Source of the DNA: Actinoplanes regularis
GTDB taxonomy: Bacteria > Actinomycetota > Actinomycetes > Mycobacteriales > Micromonosporaceae
Assembly: GCF_900188005.1 (NCBI RefSeq)
Contig: NZ_FZNR01000001.1
Span: forward strand, 434,001 to 498,000
Reading direction: 5' to 3'
Length of the DNA: 64,000 bases
Shown here: positions 17,233 through 25,707 of the stretch, in pieces
Numbering within the stretch: position 1 is the stretch's first letter
Layout: each line of letters starts with the position of its first letter
Translations under genes and position numbers: made by a program
The notes under the pieces: generated by a model
Told to the model about the DNA's origin: nothing
The model's database searches: none
The model's input: the letters and a program-made list of their open reading frames with translations, nothing else

Positions 17233-17715
17233 ATGAGCGACTTCCACCTGGCCCAGATGAACACCGCTCGTCTCCTAGCCCCGCTGGAAGACCCGTCAAT
17301 GGCCGAGTTCGTCGCCGGCCTCACCCTGATGAACGAGTTGGCCGACCGGTCGCCAGGCTTCGTCTGGCGGCTCGCCGGGGAGAACGGCGACGGCACGATC
17401 GCGGCACCCACCGACCCCAGCCGGATCTACACGCTCTCGGTGTGGGAGTCCCCCGAGCATCTGCGGGCCTACGCCTACCAGAGCGAACACCTCGACTACC
17501 TGCGCCGCCGCCGGGAGTGGTTCCACCCGAACGGTCATCAGGCCGCCCTGGTCATGTGGTGGACCCCGGTCGGCAGGCTCCCCACCCTGCGCCAGGCCGT
17601 CTCCCGGCTCGGCCGCCTGCAGGCCGACGGCCCCACCCCGGAGGCCTTCACGTTCCGGGAGCTGTTCAGTCCACCTTCAGAGCCGCGAGAGACTCTTCGA
17701 GCTCGTCCGGCTTGA
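17233..17715 (+). CDS. DUF3291 domain protein
   Basis: The protein of 160 residues begins MSDFHLAQMNTARL and contains FVAGLTLMNELADRSPGFVWRL, then LSVWESPEHLRAYAYQSEH, features of the DUF3291 group with an ABM-like ferredoxin fold. The RRREWF and MWWTP residues are conserved in what I recall of the family. The biochemical function is not known. ATG 17233 has a GGAG site; an upstream start at 17197 would overlap the previous gene. Its 3' end overlaps ftsK tail to tail by 50 bases. Confidence 0.8.
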   Translation: MSDFHLAQMNTARLLAPLEDPSMAEFVAGLTLMNELADRSPGFVWRLAGENGDGTIAAPTDPSRIYTLSVWESPEHLRAYAYQSEHLDYLRRRREWFHPNGHQAALVMWWTPVGRLPTLRQAVSRLGRLQADGPTPEAFTFRELFSPPSEPRETLRARPA

Positions 17716-20170
17716 TCAGGACGTCGCGGGCCTTCGAGCCCTCCGACGGGCCGACGATGCCGCGGGTCTCCATCAGGTCCATCAGCCGACCCGCCTTGGC
17801 GAAGCCCACCCGCAGCTTGCGCTGCAACATCGACGTGGAGCCGAACTGGCTGGTCACCACCAGCTCGATGGCCTGAACCAGCAGCTGCAGGTCATCGCCG
17901 ATCTCCTCGTCGATCTCCTTCTTCTTGCTGGGCGGCGCGTCGGTGACGCCCTCCCGGAACTCCGGCTCGCGCTGGTCCTTGCAGAACTTGACGACCTTGG
18001 CGATCTCCTTCTCGTCCACCCAGGCGCCCTGGATCCGGGTGGGCTTCGAAGCGCCCATCGGAAGGAAGAGACCGTCACCACGGCCGAGCAGCTTCTCCGC
18101 GCCCGGCTGATCCAGGATGACCCGGGAGTCGGCCAGCGACGACGTCGCGAAGGCGAGCCGGGACGGCACGTTCGCCTTGATCAGGCCGGTCACCACGTCG
18201 ACCGACGGGCGCTGGGTGGCCAGCACCAGGTGGATGCCGGCGGCCCGGGCCAGCTGGGTGATCCGGACGACCGAGTCCTCCACGTCACGCGGAGCGACCA
18301 TCATCAGGTCGGCCAGCTCGTCGATGATCACCAGGAGGTACGGGTACGGCTTCATCTCCCGCTCGCTGCCCGGCGGCGCGGTGATCTCGCCGGCCCGCAC
18401 CTTGCGGTTGAAGTCGTCGATGTGGCGGACCCCGTTGGCGGCCAGGTCGTCGTACCGCATGTCCATCTCGCGAACCACCCACTCCAGGGCGTCCGCGGCC
18501 TTCTTCGGGTTCGTGACGATCGGCGTGACCAGGTGCGGGATCCCCTCGTACGCCGTCATCTCGACCCGCTTCGGGTCGACCAGCAGCAGCCGCACCTGCT
18601 CCGGGGTGGCCCGGGTGAGCAGCGACACCAGCAGCGAGTTGAGGCAGCTGGACTTGCCCGCGCCGGTGGCGCCGGCGATCAGGATGTGCGGCATCTTGGC
18701 CAGGTTCGCCACCACGAACCCGCCCTCGATGTCCTTGCCGAGCGCGACCACCATCGGATGGTGGTCGGTAGTGGCGGCCCGGGAGCGCAGCACGTCGCCG
18801 AGCGCCACGTTCTCCGGGTCGGTGTTCGGGATCTCCACGCCGACCGCGCTCTTGCCCGGGATCGGCGAGAGGATCCGCACATCCGGGGACTTGACCGCGT
18901 ACGCGATGTTGCGCGACAGCTGGGTGATCCGCTCCACTTTGGTGCCCGGGCCGATCTCCACCTCGTAACGGGTGACGGTCGGGCCACGGGTGAAGCCGGT
19001 GACCGAGGCGTCCACGTTGAACTGGTCGAAGACGCCGGTGAGCGCGGCCGTGATCTCGTCGTTGGCCCGGCTGCGCGCCTTCGGCGGGGCGCCGGTGGCG
19101 AGCAGACCCGCCGGCGGCAACTGGTAGTCACCACCCGCCAGTGCGGAGATCTCCAACTGCTCGGCCCGGGTGGGCGCCGGCGAGTGCTCCGGCGCCGGCT
19201 TCTTCCGCCGGGCCGGCGCCTTCGGCAGGGCCACCGTGTCGTGCAGGATCAGGTCCTCTTCGGGCTCCTCCGGCTCCAGCAGGTCGTCGAGCGGGGCCGG
19301 TGTGGCCGGCCGGCGGCGGGCCGAACGACGCGGCTTGGCCGGCGGCTCCTCCTCCTCGGAGTCCTCCTCGTCGTCCAGCAGGGGACCGGTGCGGCCGGGC
19401 CGAGCCGTGGCCCGCCCGAGGACCAGGTCACCCAGGAGCATCAACCGCTCCGGAATCTTGTTGATCGGGGTGGCGGTGATCACCAGCAGGCCGAAGACGA
19501 AGAGCAGGAGCAGCAGCGGTACGGCGACCCAGGCGCTCACCGCCCGCTCCAGGAGCGAGCCGACGCCGTACCCCAGCAGGCCGCCGCTGCCGGTCAGCGC
19601 GATGTCGTCACTTGGCTCGTCGGAGAGGTAGAGCAGGCTCGCGGTGGCGATGATGATCGCCGACCAGCCGACCGGGTTACGGCCGCGGTGCTCCGGGTCG
19701 ACCGGCTCGCGCATCAGCCGGATCGAACCGTAGAAGAACAGCAACGGCAGGAAGATCCCGAGCCCGCCGAAGAACAGGTGCACGGCGTCGGCCAGTCGCT
19801 GCCCCACCGGCCCCGCGCTGTGCCCCCAGACGGCGACCGCGGTCAGGATCGAGAACCCGAGCAGAAGCAGGCCCGCGCCGTCGCGGCGGTGCTCCGGGCC
19901 GATGTCTCGGGCGTTGCGCCCGGCACCCCGGGCGACCCACCCCACGCTGTGCGCCAGGCCCATCCAGAGAGCGGTGACACCGCGGCCCAACCCGATCGCG
20001 ACACCGGCGCCGGCGTTGCCGCCCTTCTTCGGGGCCGGACGCTTGCGGGCGGCGGGCTTGGCCGCCGCCTTCTTGGCCGGGCGGGCCGGTTGACGGGCAC
20101 GCGTGGTCGCGGCGCCGCGCGTGGTCGACGCGGCGCGGCCCCGGCTCGCCGGAGGAGTACGGCCCGCCAT
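17666..20170 (-). CDS. ftsK: DNA translocase FtsK
   Basis: The protein of 834 residues couples chromosome segregation to septation at the division site. Four to five membrane segments lie near the N-terminus (after an Arg/Ala/Lys-rich cytosolic lead), then a Pro/Glu-rich linker, then the motor: Walker A LIAGATGAGKS near residue 500, a Walker B-type segment LLVIIDELADLMM, and the C-terminal gamma domain with FGSTSMLQRKLRVGFAKAGR. The ATG at 20170 is preferred over one at 20203; it lies 7 bases after TACGGT. Normal FtsKs are of similar length. The linker is shorter than in E. coli. Confidence 0.93.
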   Translation of the reverse strand: MAGRTPPASRGRAASTTRGAATTRARQPARPAKKAAAKPAARKRPAPKKGGNAGAGVAIGLGRGVTALWMGLAHSVGWVARGAGRNARDIGPEHRRDGAGLLLLGFSILTAVAVWGHSAGPVGQRLADAVHLFFGGLGIFLPLLFFYGSIRLMREPVDPEHRGRNPVGWSAIIIATASLLYLSDEPSDDIALTGSGGLLGYGVGSLLERAVSAWVAVPLLLLLFVFGLLVITATPINKIPERLMLLGDLVLGRATARPGRTGPLLDDEEDSEEEEPPAKPRRSARRRPATPAPLDDLLEPEEPEEDLILHDTVALPKAPARRKKPAPEHSPAPTRAEQLEISALAGGDYQLPPAGLLATGAPPKARSRANDEITAALTGVFDQFNVDASVTGFTRGPTVTRYEVEIGPGTKVERITQLSRNIAYAVKSPDVRILSPIPGKSAVGVEIPNTDPENVALGDVLRSRAATTDHHPMVVALGKDIEGGFVVANLAKMPHILIAGATGAGKSSCLNSLLVSLLTRATPEQVRLLLVDPKRVEMTAYEGIPHLVTPIVTNPKKAADALEWVVREMDMRYDDLAANGVRHIDDFNRKVRAGEITAPPGSEREMKPYPYLLVIIDELADLMMVAPRDVEDSVVRITQLARAAGIHLVLATQRPSVDVVTGLIKANVPSRLAFATSSLADSRVILDQPGAEKLLGRGDGLFLPMGASKPTRIQGAWVDEKEIAKVVKFCKDQREPEFREGVTDAPPSKKKEIDEEIGDDLQLLVQAIELVVTSQFGSTSMLQRKLRVGFAKAGRLMDLMETRGIVGPSEGSKARDVLIKPDELEESLAALKVD

Positions 20171-20177
20171 GGAAGAC

Positions 20178-20183
20178 ACCGTA
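20178..20183 (-). promoter_or_regulatory. Candidate leaderless -10 (TACGGT) of ftsK
   Basis: TACGGT is 7 bases upstream of ATG 20170, supporting that start over ATG 20203. Confidence 0.5.
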
Positions 20184-20291
20184 GCCGGGGACGCAACCCG
20201 CATCGAGAAGGCACACCGTGACCGGTTCTCGCTTTTCCGCCGATCCCGGCGGTCCGTCGCCGCGTTCCTCGAGAGCCGCGCCTGAAGGCTT

Positions 20292-20297
20292 TAAGCT
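20292..20297 (+). promoter_or_regulatory. Candidate leaderless -10 (TAAGCT) of the YbjN gene
   Basis: TAAGCT is 6 bases before GTG 20304; no ribosome site is seen. Confidence 0.5.
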
Positions 20298-20303
20298 CGC
20301 GAG

Positions 20304-20711
20304 GTGCAACCACTCGACAACGAGATGATCAAGGCCGCCCTGGACGCGCGAGGCTTCGCGTACTTCGTCGACGCGGACGGCGACATCGCCGGCAACTTCC
20401 AGGGGAACCTGATCTACTTCTTCCGGCTCGGGCAGAACAAGGAGATGTTGCAGATCCGGGCGATGATGCAGCACGTCTTCGCGGTCGAGGACGTGCCGCG
20501 ACTCTACGAGTTCTGCAACACCTGGAACCGTGACCAGCTTTGGCCGAAGGCGTACGTGCAGGTCACCGACGACGGCACGGTGGTCGTGGTGGGCGAGGTG
20601 TCGAGCGACTGGGAGCGCGGCGTGACGCCGGAACAGCTCGACCAGACGCTGATCTGCGGGATCGCGACCGGCTGCCGGCTCGGCGAGGCGCTAGGTGAGC
20701 TGAAGAGCTAG
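20304..20711 (+). CDS. YbjN-domain protein
   Basis: The protein of 135 residues begins MQPLDNEMIKAALDARGFAY. Conserved-looking elements are the DGDIAGNFQ segment, the QIRAMMQHVF helix, and FCNTWNRDQLWPKAYV, matching the YbjN/type III secretion chaperone-like fold. No catalytic residues are visible; YbjN proteins are thought to act as adaptors or chaperones, with poorly known roles. The GTG start fits a leaderless promoter. The last codons and stop are part of a 25-base near-duplicate. Convergent to the S1 protease gene. Confidence 0.83.
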   Translation: MQPLDNEMIKAALDARGFAYFVDADGDIAGNFQGNLIYFFRLGQNKEMLQIRAMMQHVFAVEDVPRLYEFCNTWNRDQLWPKAYVQVTDDGTVVVVGEVSSDWERGVTPEQLDQTLICGIATGCRLGEALGELKS

Positions 20712-20747
20712 CAAGACCGCTCGGTGAGCTGAAAAGCTAGCAAGACC
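20694..20747 (+). repeat. 25-bp direct repeat spanning the YbjN stop codon
   Basis: GGTGAGCTGAAGAGCTAGCA and the next five bases (20694-20718) recur at 20723-20747 with one mismatch. The first copy ends in the real stop TAG; the second repeats the last codons and stop just after it, a micro-duplication of the gene end. Confidence 0.9.
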
Positions 20748-20751
20748 AAGA

Positions 20752-20779
20752 GGACCGGGGCCGCTCACGGCCCCGGTCC
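20752..20779. terminator. Bidirectional terminator between the YbjN and protease genes
   Basis: GGACCGGGGCCG (20752-20763) pairs perfectly with CGGCCCCGGTCC (20768-20779) around the loop CTCA, between two convergent genes. TTGTGATCATCTTTT follows on the plus strand. Confidence 0.8.
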
Positions 20780-20809
20780 CTTGTGATCATCTTTTGCGGT
20801 ACGCGGTGA

Positions 20810-22366
20810 CTACTGCACGTTGAAGCCCAGCGTGTAGTCGCCCGAGCCGGAGGACGCGACCACGACGTACCGGAAGGTCCCGGACCGCTGGTTGACGCTG
20901 AGCGTCTTGACGTCGTCCCCGGTCGCCTTGGCCACCGTCTTGAACTTGCCCCGGGTCAGCCGCTGCAGGACCAGGTCGAAGTCCGACCCGTCGGGCGCGT
21001 CCAGGCAGGCCGTGTGCCGGCCGGCCCGGGCCCGGAAGGCGCCATCGTTCGGCTGGGCCTGCGCGGTCCCGGCCTTGCTGAGCGCACCGGACCGCTGAAC
21101 CGGCAGGTCGGAACAGGCGGACGGCGCCGCGGTGGCCGACTCGCTCGGAGCCGCCGTCGCGGAATCGGTCGGCGCGGCGGTCGCCCCGCCCTCGTCCTCG
21201 CCGCCGGTGGTCACCAGGGTCAGGTTGTTCTCCGCCAGGATCTCGTTGACCGGCTGGAAGAACGTCTCGCCGCCGACCGTGCAGTCGCCGGAACCACCCG
21301 AGGTGACGCCCTGGGCCTGGTCGCCGGAGAGCCACGGCCCGCCGGAGTCACCGCCCTCGGCGCAGACGTCGGTCCGGGTCAGGCCGGTCACGGCGCCCTC
21401 CGGGTAGACGACCGTCTGGTTCTTGGCCAGGATCGTGCCGCAGAACGTGCCGGTGGTCGAGCCGGAGCGGCAGACCGCCGCGCCGACCGGGGCCTCGGTG
21501 TTGCCGCCGACCGGCAGTTCGTTGCCCTTGAAGTCGTTGACCACCGGGCGCGGGGTCCACTGGTCGTTGACCTCGACGAAGCCCATGTCGGCGTCGCCCG
21601 GGAAGACCGAGGCCTTCACCACACCCTGCGCCTCGTTGTTGAAGCCGGTGGTCTCGGTGCCCGGCGTGCCACAGTGGCCGGCGGTGACGAACCCACCCTC
21701 CACCGAGAAGCCGATCGAGCAGCGGGCGGTGCCGCCGTCCAGGGCGATGAAGTACGGGTCCGCGCCGCGCACGTCGAAGAGCGGCTTCGGCTGCCGGTTG
21801 CTGATCTGCACGGTGACCGCGTCGGAGGCGACGCCGGCCCGGCTCGCGAACGCCAGCGCTTCCGCCTTGGCGCCCGGCTGCGCGACGATGACCAGCTTGT
21901 TTGTCGGCGCGTCGACGTACCAGCCGGTCAGGTCGTCGGCCGACTTGAGCTTCGCGTCCAGTTTGTTCTTGGCCGCATCGAGCTGTGCCTCACTGCGCTT
22001 GACCAGCACCGGTACGGCGCCGGCGGCCTTCACCTCGGCGGCCACGTCGGCATCGGTCACCGCGACCTTGAGGGTGTTGCCGTCGAGCCATGCGCCGGCG
22101 TAGCTGTCGCCGGTGGACGCGGCCAGGGTCGCGGTGACCCCACCTGCCCACTTCGACCGCTCCAGCCGGGTGGTCGCCTGGTTCGCGCTGAGGCCCAGGT
22201 CACGCTTCATCGCCGCGAGCAGTGCCGGGGAAACGCCCCCGCTCGCCTTCGTCGTGCCACTGTCGCCGGTCGGCGTGGTGCCGGCCAGCGACGGCAGGGT
22301 GAAGGCGACCGCCGCCGCGGTCGCCGCCACCACCGCCGCAGCTACGGCGATCGATCTGCGCTGCAT
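20810..22366 (-). CDS. Secreted S1 serine protease with prodomain (streptogrisin-like)
   Basis: A 518-residue pre-pro-protease. Signal peptide: MQRRSIAVAAAVVAATAAAV. The next region, to about residue 185, is an alpha-lytic-type prodomain that acts as a folding chaperone. The mature domain has the triad: TAGHCG (His), DADMGFVEV (Asp) and GGDSGGPWLSG (Ser), in the S1E pattern. After a Thr/Ala/Glu-rich linker, a C-terminal beta-sandwich resembling a pre-peptidase (PPC) domain runs from about residue 415. The ATG at 22366 has GGAGGGAG upstream. It is secreted and self-activating. The next gene upstream on this strand is RNase J, but a structured gap separates them. Confidence 0.9.
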   Translation of the reverse strand: MQRRSIAVAAAVVAATAAAVAFTLPSLAGTTPTGDSGTTKASGGVSPALLAAMKRDLGLSANQATTRLERSKWAGGVTATLAASTGDSYAGAWLDGNTLKVAVTDADVAAEVKAAGAVPVLVKRSEAQLDAAKNKLDAKLKSADDLTGWYVDAPTNKLVIVAQPGAKAEALAFASRAGVASDAVTVQISNRQPKPLFDVRGADPYFIALDGGTARCSIGFSVEGGFVTAGHCGTPGTETTGFNNEAQGVVKASVFPGDADMGFVEVNDQWTPRPVVNDFKGNELPVGGNTEAPVGAAVCRSGSTTGTFCGTILAKNQTVVYPEGAVTGLTRTDVCAEGGDSGGPWLSGDQAQGVTSGGSGDCTVGGETFFQPVNEILAENNLTLVTTGGEDEGGATAAPTDSATAAPSESATAAPSACSDLPVQRSGALSKAGTAQAQPNDGAFRARAGRHTACLDAPDGSDFDLVLQRLTRGKFKTVAKATGDDVKTLSVNQRSGTFRYVVVASSGSGDYTLGFNVQ

Positions 22367-22448
22367 CTGGAGTACTCCCTCCGCCACGGGTGCCGTAGGG
22401 GCGACACCGTGCCTGGGAGTACGCAGTCCGTCGGAACTTGGTTGAAAA

Positions 22449-22514
22449 GGGCGCGGAACAAATCGACTTTCACAGGTTTCAAAGGAAACCTAAAGCCTCT
22501 CTTAAACCGCGCCC
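22449..22514. terminator. Nested inverted repeats after RNase J
   Basis: GGGCGCGG (22449-22456) pairs perfectly with CCGCGCCC (22507-22514), enclosing an inner hairpin AGGTTTC/GAAACCT (22474-22480, 22485-22491) with loop AAAG. The interior is AT-rich. It starts 9 bases past the RNase J stop and could terminate that transcript or structure its 3' end. Confidence 0.55.
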
Positions 22515-22522
22515 GCCCTTCC

Positions 22523-24211
22523 TCAGACCTCGACGACCGTCGGAACGATCATCGGCCGGCGGCGGTAGGCGTCGTTCACCCAGCGCCCGACCGTCCGGCG
22601 AACCACCTGCTGAAGCTGGTGCGTATCGGTGATGCCGTCCTCGGCGGACCGGTGCAGCGCGGCGGTCAGCAGCGGGATCACCGGGTTGAACGCCTCCGGG
22701 TCCTCGGAGAACCCCTTCGCGGACACGCTCGGCTCGCCGACCACCTTGCCGGTCACCGAGTCGATGACCACGGTGGCGGAGATGAACCCGCCGTCGCCGA
22801 GGATCCGCCGCTCGGTGAGCAGCGACTCGCTGACGTCACCGACCGCTAGGCCGTCGACGTAGACGTACCGGCTGCGAACCCGGCCGACCACGCGGGCGTG
22901 GCCCTCGACCAGGTCCACCACGTCGCCGTCCTCGCAGAGCACCACGCGGTCCGGGGCGACCCCGGACTCGATGCCGAGCTGGGCGTGCGCCCGCAGGTGC
23001 CGCCACTCGCCGTGCACCGGCATCAGGTTGCTGGGCCGGGTCACGTTCAGCAGGTAGAGCAGCTCGCCGGCCGGCGCGTGGCCGGAGACGTGCACCTTGG
23101 CGGTCTCCTTGTGGATGACCGTGGCGCCGGCCCGGGAGAGCTGGTTGATCACCCGGTAGACCGAGGTCTCGTTGCCCGGCACCAGGGAACTGGCCAGCAC
23201 CACCGTGTCGCCGGACTCGATGGTGATGTGCCGGTGGTCCCCGGTGGACATCCGGCCCAGGGCGCTCATCGGCTCGCCCTGCGACCCGGTGGACATGAAG
23301 ACGATCTCGTCCGGCGGCAGGTGGGTGGCCTCGTCCAGCCCGACCAGCAGGCCGTCCGGGATGCGCAGCAGGCCGAGGTCCCGGGCGATGCCCATGTTGC
23401 GGACCATCGAGCGGCCGATCAGGGCGACCTTCCGCTCGTACTCCCAGGCGGCGTCCATCACCTGCTGGACGCGGTGCACGTGGGAGGCGAAGCTGGCCAC
23501 GATGATCCGGCCGCGGGCCTTGCCGAAGATCGAGCTGAGCACCGGGCCGATGTCCCGCTCCGGCGCCACGAAACCGGGCACCTCGGCGTTGGTCGAGTCG
23601 GAGAGCAGCAGGTCGACGCCCTCGGCACCGAGCCGGGCGAACCCGGCCAGGTCGGTGATCCGGCCGTCCAGCGGGACCTGGTCCATCTTGAAGTCGCCGG
23701 TGTGCAGCACCAGACCGGCCGGGGTACGCACGGCGACCGCCAGCGCGTCCGGGATCGAGTGGTTCACCGCGAAGAACTCACACTCGAACGGGCCCAGCCG
23801 CTCGATGCCGCCCTCCCGCACGGTCAACGTGTACGGATCCAGCCGGCGCTCGGCCAGTTTCGCCTCGACCAGCGCGAGGGTGAACTCCGACCCGACCAGC
23901 GGGATGTCCGCCTTGTGTGCCAGCAGGTACGGCACGGCACCGATGTGGTCCTCGTGACCGTGGGTCAGCACGATCGCCTGGACGTCCTCGAGCCGGTCCA
24001 GAATGGGCGCGAAATCGGGGAGGATCAGGTCCACACCCGGTTGCTCGACATCCGGGAAGAGCACCCCGCAGTCGATCACCAGTAGTTTGCCGTCGAACTC
24101 GAGGACCGTCATGTTCCGGCCGATGGCGCCGAGCCCGCCGAGCGGGATGACGCGCAGGGCGCCCTCCGGCAGCGGCGGCGGCGGACCGAGCTCCACGTGA
24201 GCTTGACTCAT
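22523..24211 (-). CDS. rnj: Ribonuclease J
   Basis: The protein of 562 residues is a metallo-beta-lactamase/beta-CASP ribonuclease that processes and degrades RNA, with endonuclease and 5' exonuclease activities in the family. The metal motif LTHGHEDHIGAVP lies near residue 82-94, and GDFKMD, SDSTNAEVPG and SFASHVHRVQQ follow; the beta-CASP motif GSQGEPMSAL and VSGHAP are clear. A C-terminal domain closes the protein. ATG 24211 has AGGAAGAGG. It follows dapA by 13 bases, an order common in actinobacteria. Confidence 0.95.
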   Translation of the reverse strand: MSQAHVELGPPPPLPEGALRVIPLGGLGAIGRNMTVLEFDGKLLVIDCGVLFPDVEQPGVDLILPDFAPILDRLEDVQAIVLTHGHEDHIGAVPYLLAHKADIPLVGSEFTLALVEAKLAERRLDPYTLTVREGGIERLGPFECEFFAVNHSIPDALAVAVRTPAGLVLHTGDFKMDQVPLDGRITDLAGFARLGAEGVDLLLSDSTNAEVPGFVAPERDIGPVLSSIFGKARGRIIVASFASHVHRVQQVMDAAWEYERKVALIGRSMVRNMGIARDLGLLRIPDGLLVGLDEATHLPPDEIVFMSTGSQGEPMSALGRMSTGDHRHITIESGDTVVLASSLVPGNETSVYRVINQLSRAGATVIHKETAKVHVSGHAPAGELLYLLNVTRPSNLMPVHGEWRHLRAHAQLGIESGVAPDRVVLCEDGDVVDLVEGHARVVGRVRSRYVYVDGLAVGDVSESLLTERRILGDGGFISATVVIDSVTGKVVGEPSVSAKGFSEDPEAFNPVIPLLTAALHRSAEDGITDTHQLQQVVRRTVGRWVNDAYRRRPMIVPTVVEV

Positions 24212-24224
24212 TCGCCTCTTCCTG

Positions 24225-25118
24225 TCAGAGCACGATGCCGGCCGCGGCGGCGTCCTGGCGCAGTTGCTTCAGTTCCTCGTCGCTCGCGTCGACGAGCGGT
24301 GACCGGACCGGGCCCGCGGGCAGTCCGGAAGCGTTGAGGCCGGCCTTCACCAGCATCGTCCCCGGGGACCGGAAAATGCCGGTGAACAGCGGCAGAGCCT
24401 GGCGGTGCAGGGCCAGCGCGGCGGCCGTGTCCCCCCGCTCGTACGCCTCGATCATGCCCTTCGCCAGCACACCGGTGAAGTGCGAGGAGGTGCCGACCAG
24501 GCCCACCCCGCCGATCGAGAGCAGCGGCAGGGTGGCCGCGTCGTCGCCGGAGTAGTACGCCAGACCGGTCCGGCTCAGCACCCACGAGCTGGCGATCAGG
24601 TCGCCCTTGGCGTCCTTCACCGCGACGATCCGCTCGTGCTCGGCGAGGCGGCACATGGTCTCGGTGGTGATCGCCGTCCCGGCCCGGTGCGGAATGTCAT
24701 ACGCCATGATCGGCAGCCCGGACGCGTCGGCCACCGCCAGGAAGTGGCGCAGCACACCGGCCTGCGGAGGCTTGTTGTAGTACGGGGTGACGACCAGCAG
24801 GCCGTGCGCACCGGCCTTCTCGGCGGCCTGCGCCAGCTCGATGGTGTGCGCGGTGTTGTTGGTGCCGACCCCGGCCACGACCTTGGCCCGGTCGCCGACG
24901 GCCTCGACCACGGCGCGCAGGAGCGTTTCCTTCTCCGCGTCGGAGGTGGTCGGGGACTCCCCGGTGGTGCCGCTGATCACGAGCGCGTCGTTGCGCTGCT
25001 CGTCGACGAGGTGGGCGGCCAGGCGTGCCGCACCCTCGATGTCCAGGGAGCCGTCCGGAGCGAACGGGGTGACCATGGCGGTCAGCAGCCGGCCGAAGGG
25101 CCGCGGGTGGTGCGTCAT
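24225..25118 (-). CDS. dapA: 4-hydroxy-tetrahydrodipicolinate synthase
   Basis: The 297-residue TIM-barrel enzyme condenses pyruvate and aspartate semialdehyde in the lysine and diaminopimelate pathway. Clear motifs are the N-terminal TAMVTPF, SGTTGESPT (substrate threonines), VVTPYYNKPPQ (tyrosine) and IVAVKDAKGD (catalytic lysine). ATG 25118 is preferred to 25148, since it lies 7 bases after TAGGTT and gives the usual family length. Confidence 0.95.
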   Translation of the reverse strand: MTHHPRPFGRLLTAMVTPFAPDGSLDIEGAARLAAHLVDEQRNDALVISGTTGESPTTSDAEKETLLRAVVEAVGDRAKVVAGVGTNNTAHTIELAQAAEKAGAHGLLVVTPYYNKPPQAGVLRHFLAVADASGLPIMAYDIPHRAGTAITTETMCRLAEHERIVAVKDAKGDLIASSWVLSRTGLAYYSGDDAATLPLLSIGGVGLVGTSSHFTGVLAKGMIEAYERGDTAAALALHRQALPLFTGIFRSPGTMLVKAGLNASGLPAGPVRSPLVDASDEELKQLRQDAAAAGIVL

Positions 25119-25125
25119 ACCTGAC

Positions 25126-25131
25126 AACCTA
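25126..25131 (-). promoter_or_regulatory. Candidate leaderless -10 (TAGGTT) of dapA
   Basis: TAGGTT is 7 bases before ATG 25118. The DUF2752 gene stops just upstream. Confidence 0.5.
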
Positions 25132-25144
25132 TCGGACGCCTTGG

Positions 25145-25690
25145 TCACACGTAGAAAGCGGTGAACGGGGCCCAGGGCAGGTTACGCAGGACGCTCCAGA
25201 CCGCCCAGACCGCCATGAATGTGATCATGGCGGTCGGAGTGACCGTCAGTTGCGGAATCCTCCACCGGAACAGTTTCCGGCCGGCCCAGGCAAAGTACAT
25301 ATAGAGAAGGAAGGGCACCGCGAAGACGAAGAGCGCGTGGTGCCGGGCCGCCGCCGGCAGGTCGCCGTGCAACAGGTACCACGCGGCACGGGTGCCGCCG
25401 CAGCCCGGGCAGACGAAGCCGGTCGTGTATTTCAGCAGGCAGGTGGGCTCGGCGCCGGCCTCCGCGGAGGCCGGGTCGGTGACCAGCGTGTAGCCGACCG
25501 CGCCGCCCATGCAGGCCAGCACCGCGAGTGGGGCGAGCCAGATCGGCGAGCGGGTCGCGAGACGGTCGAAGAAGCGGGTGATCCGGTCCGGCTGGGGAGC
25601 GGTGTAGAACCGATACGCCGGCCAGTCGGGGGGCACCGGGGGACCCTGCAACGGCTGGGCCTCCAGCCAGGGCGGGAGGTCGGTGCTCAT
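25145..25690 (-). CDS. DUF2752 membrane protein
   Basis: The 181-residue protein has about three or four hydrophobic segments (IWLAPLAVLACMGGAVGYTL, LFVFAVPFLLYMYFAW, AMITFMAVWAVWSVL) and the motif FVCPGCGGTRAAWYL, the DUF2752 signature with two conserved cysteines. It is a predicted integral membrane protein of unknown role. The start ATG 25690 is 7 bases after TACCGT. dapA follows 26 bases past its stop. Confidence 0.85.
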   Translation of the reverse strand: MSTDLPPWLEAQPLQGPPVPPDWPAYRFYTAPQPDRITRFFDRLATRSPIWLAPLAVLACMGGAVGYTLVTDPASAEAGAEPTCLLKYTTGFVCPGCGGTRAAWYLLHGDLPAAARHHALFVFAVPFLLYMYFAWAGRKLFRWRIPQLTVTPTAMITFMAVWAVWSVLRNLPWAPFTAFYV

Positions 25691-25697
25691 GAGCGCC

Positions 25698-25703
25698 ACG
25701 GTA
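25698..25703 (-). promoter_or_regulatory. Candidate leaderless -10 (TACCGT) of the DUF2752 gene
   Basis: TACCGT is 7 bases upstream of ATG 25690. Confidence 0.5.
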
Positions 25704-25707
25704 CACC

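Noticed and set aside
18230-20221. Long open frame opposite ftsK
   Set aside because: No recognisable domain or start signal; ftsK motor motifs are on the other strand.
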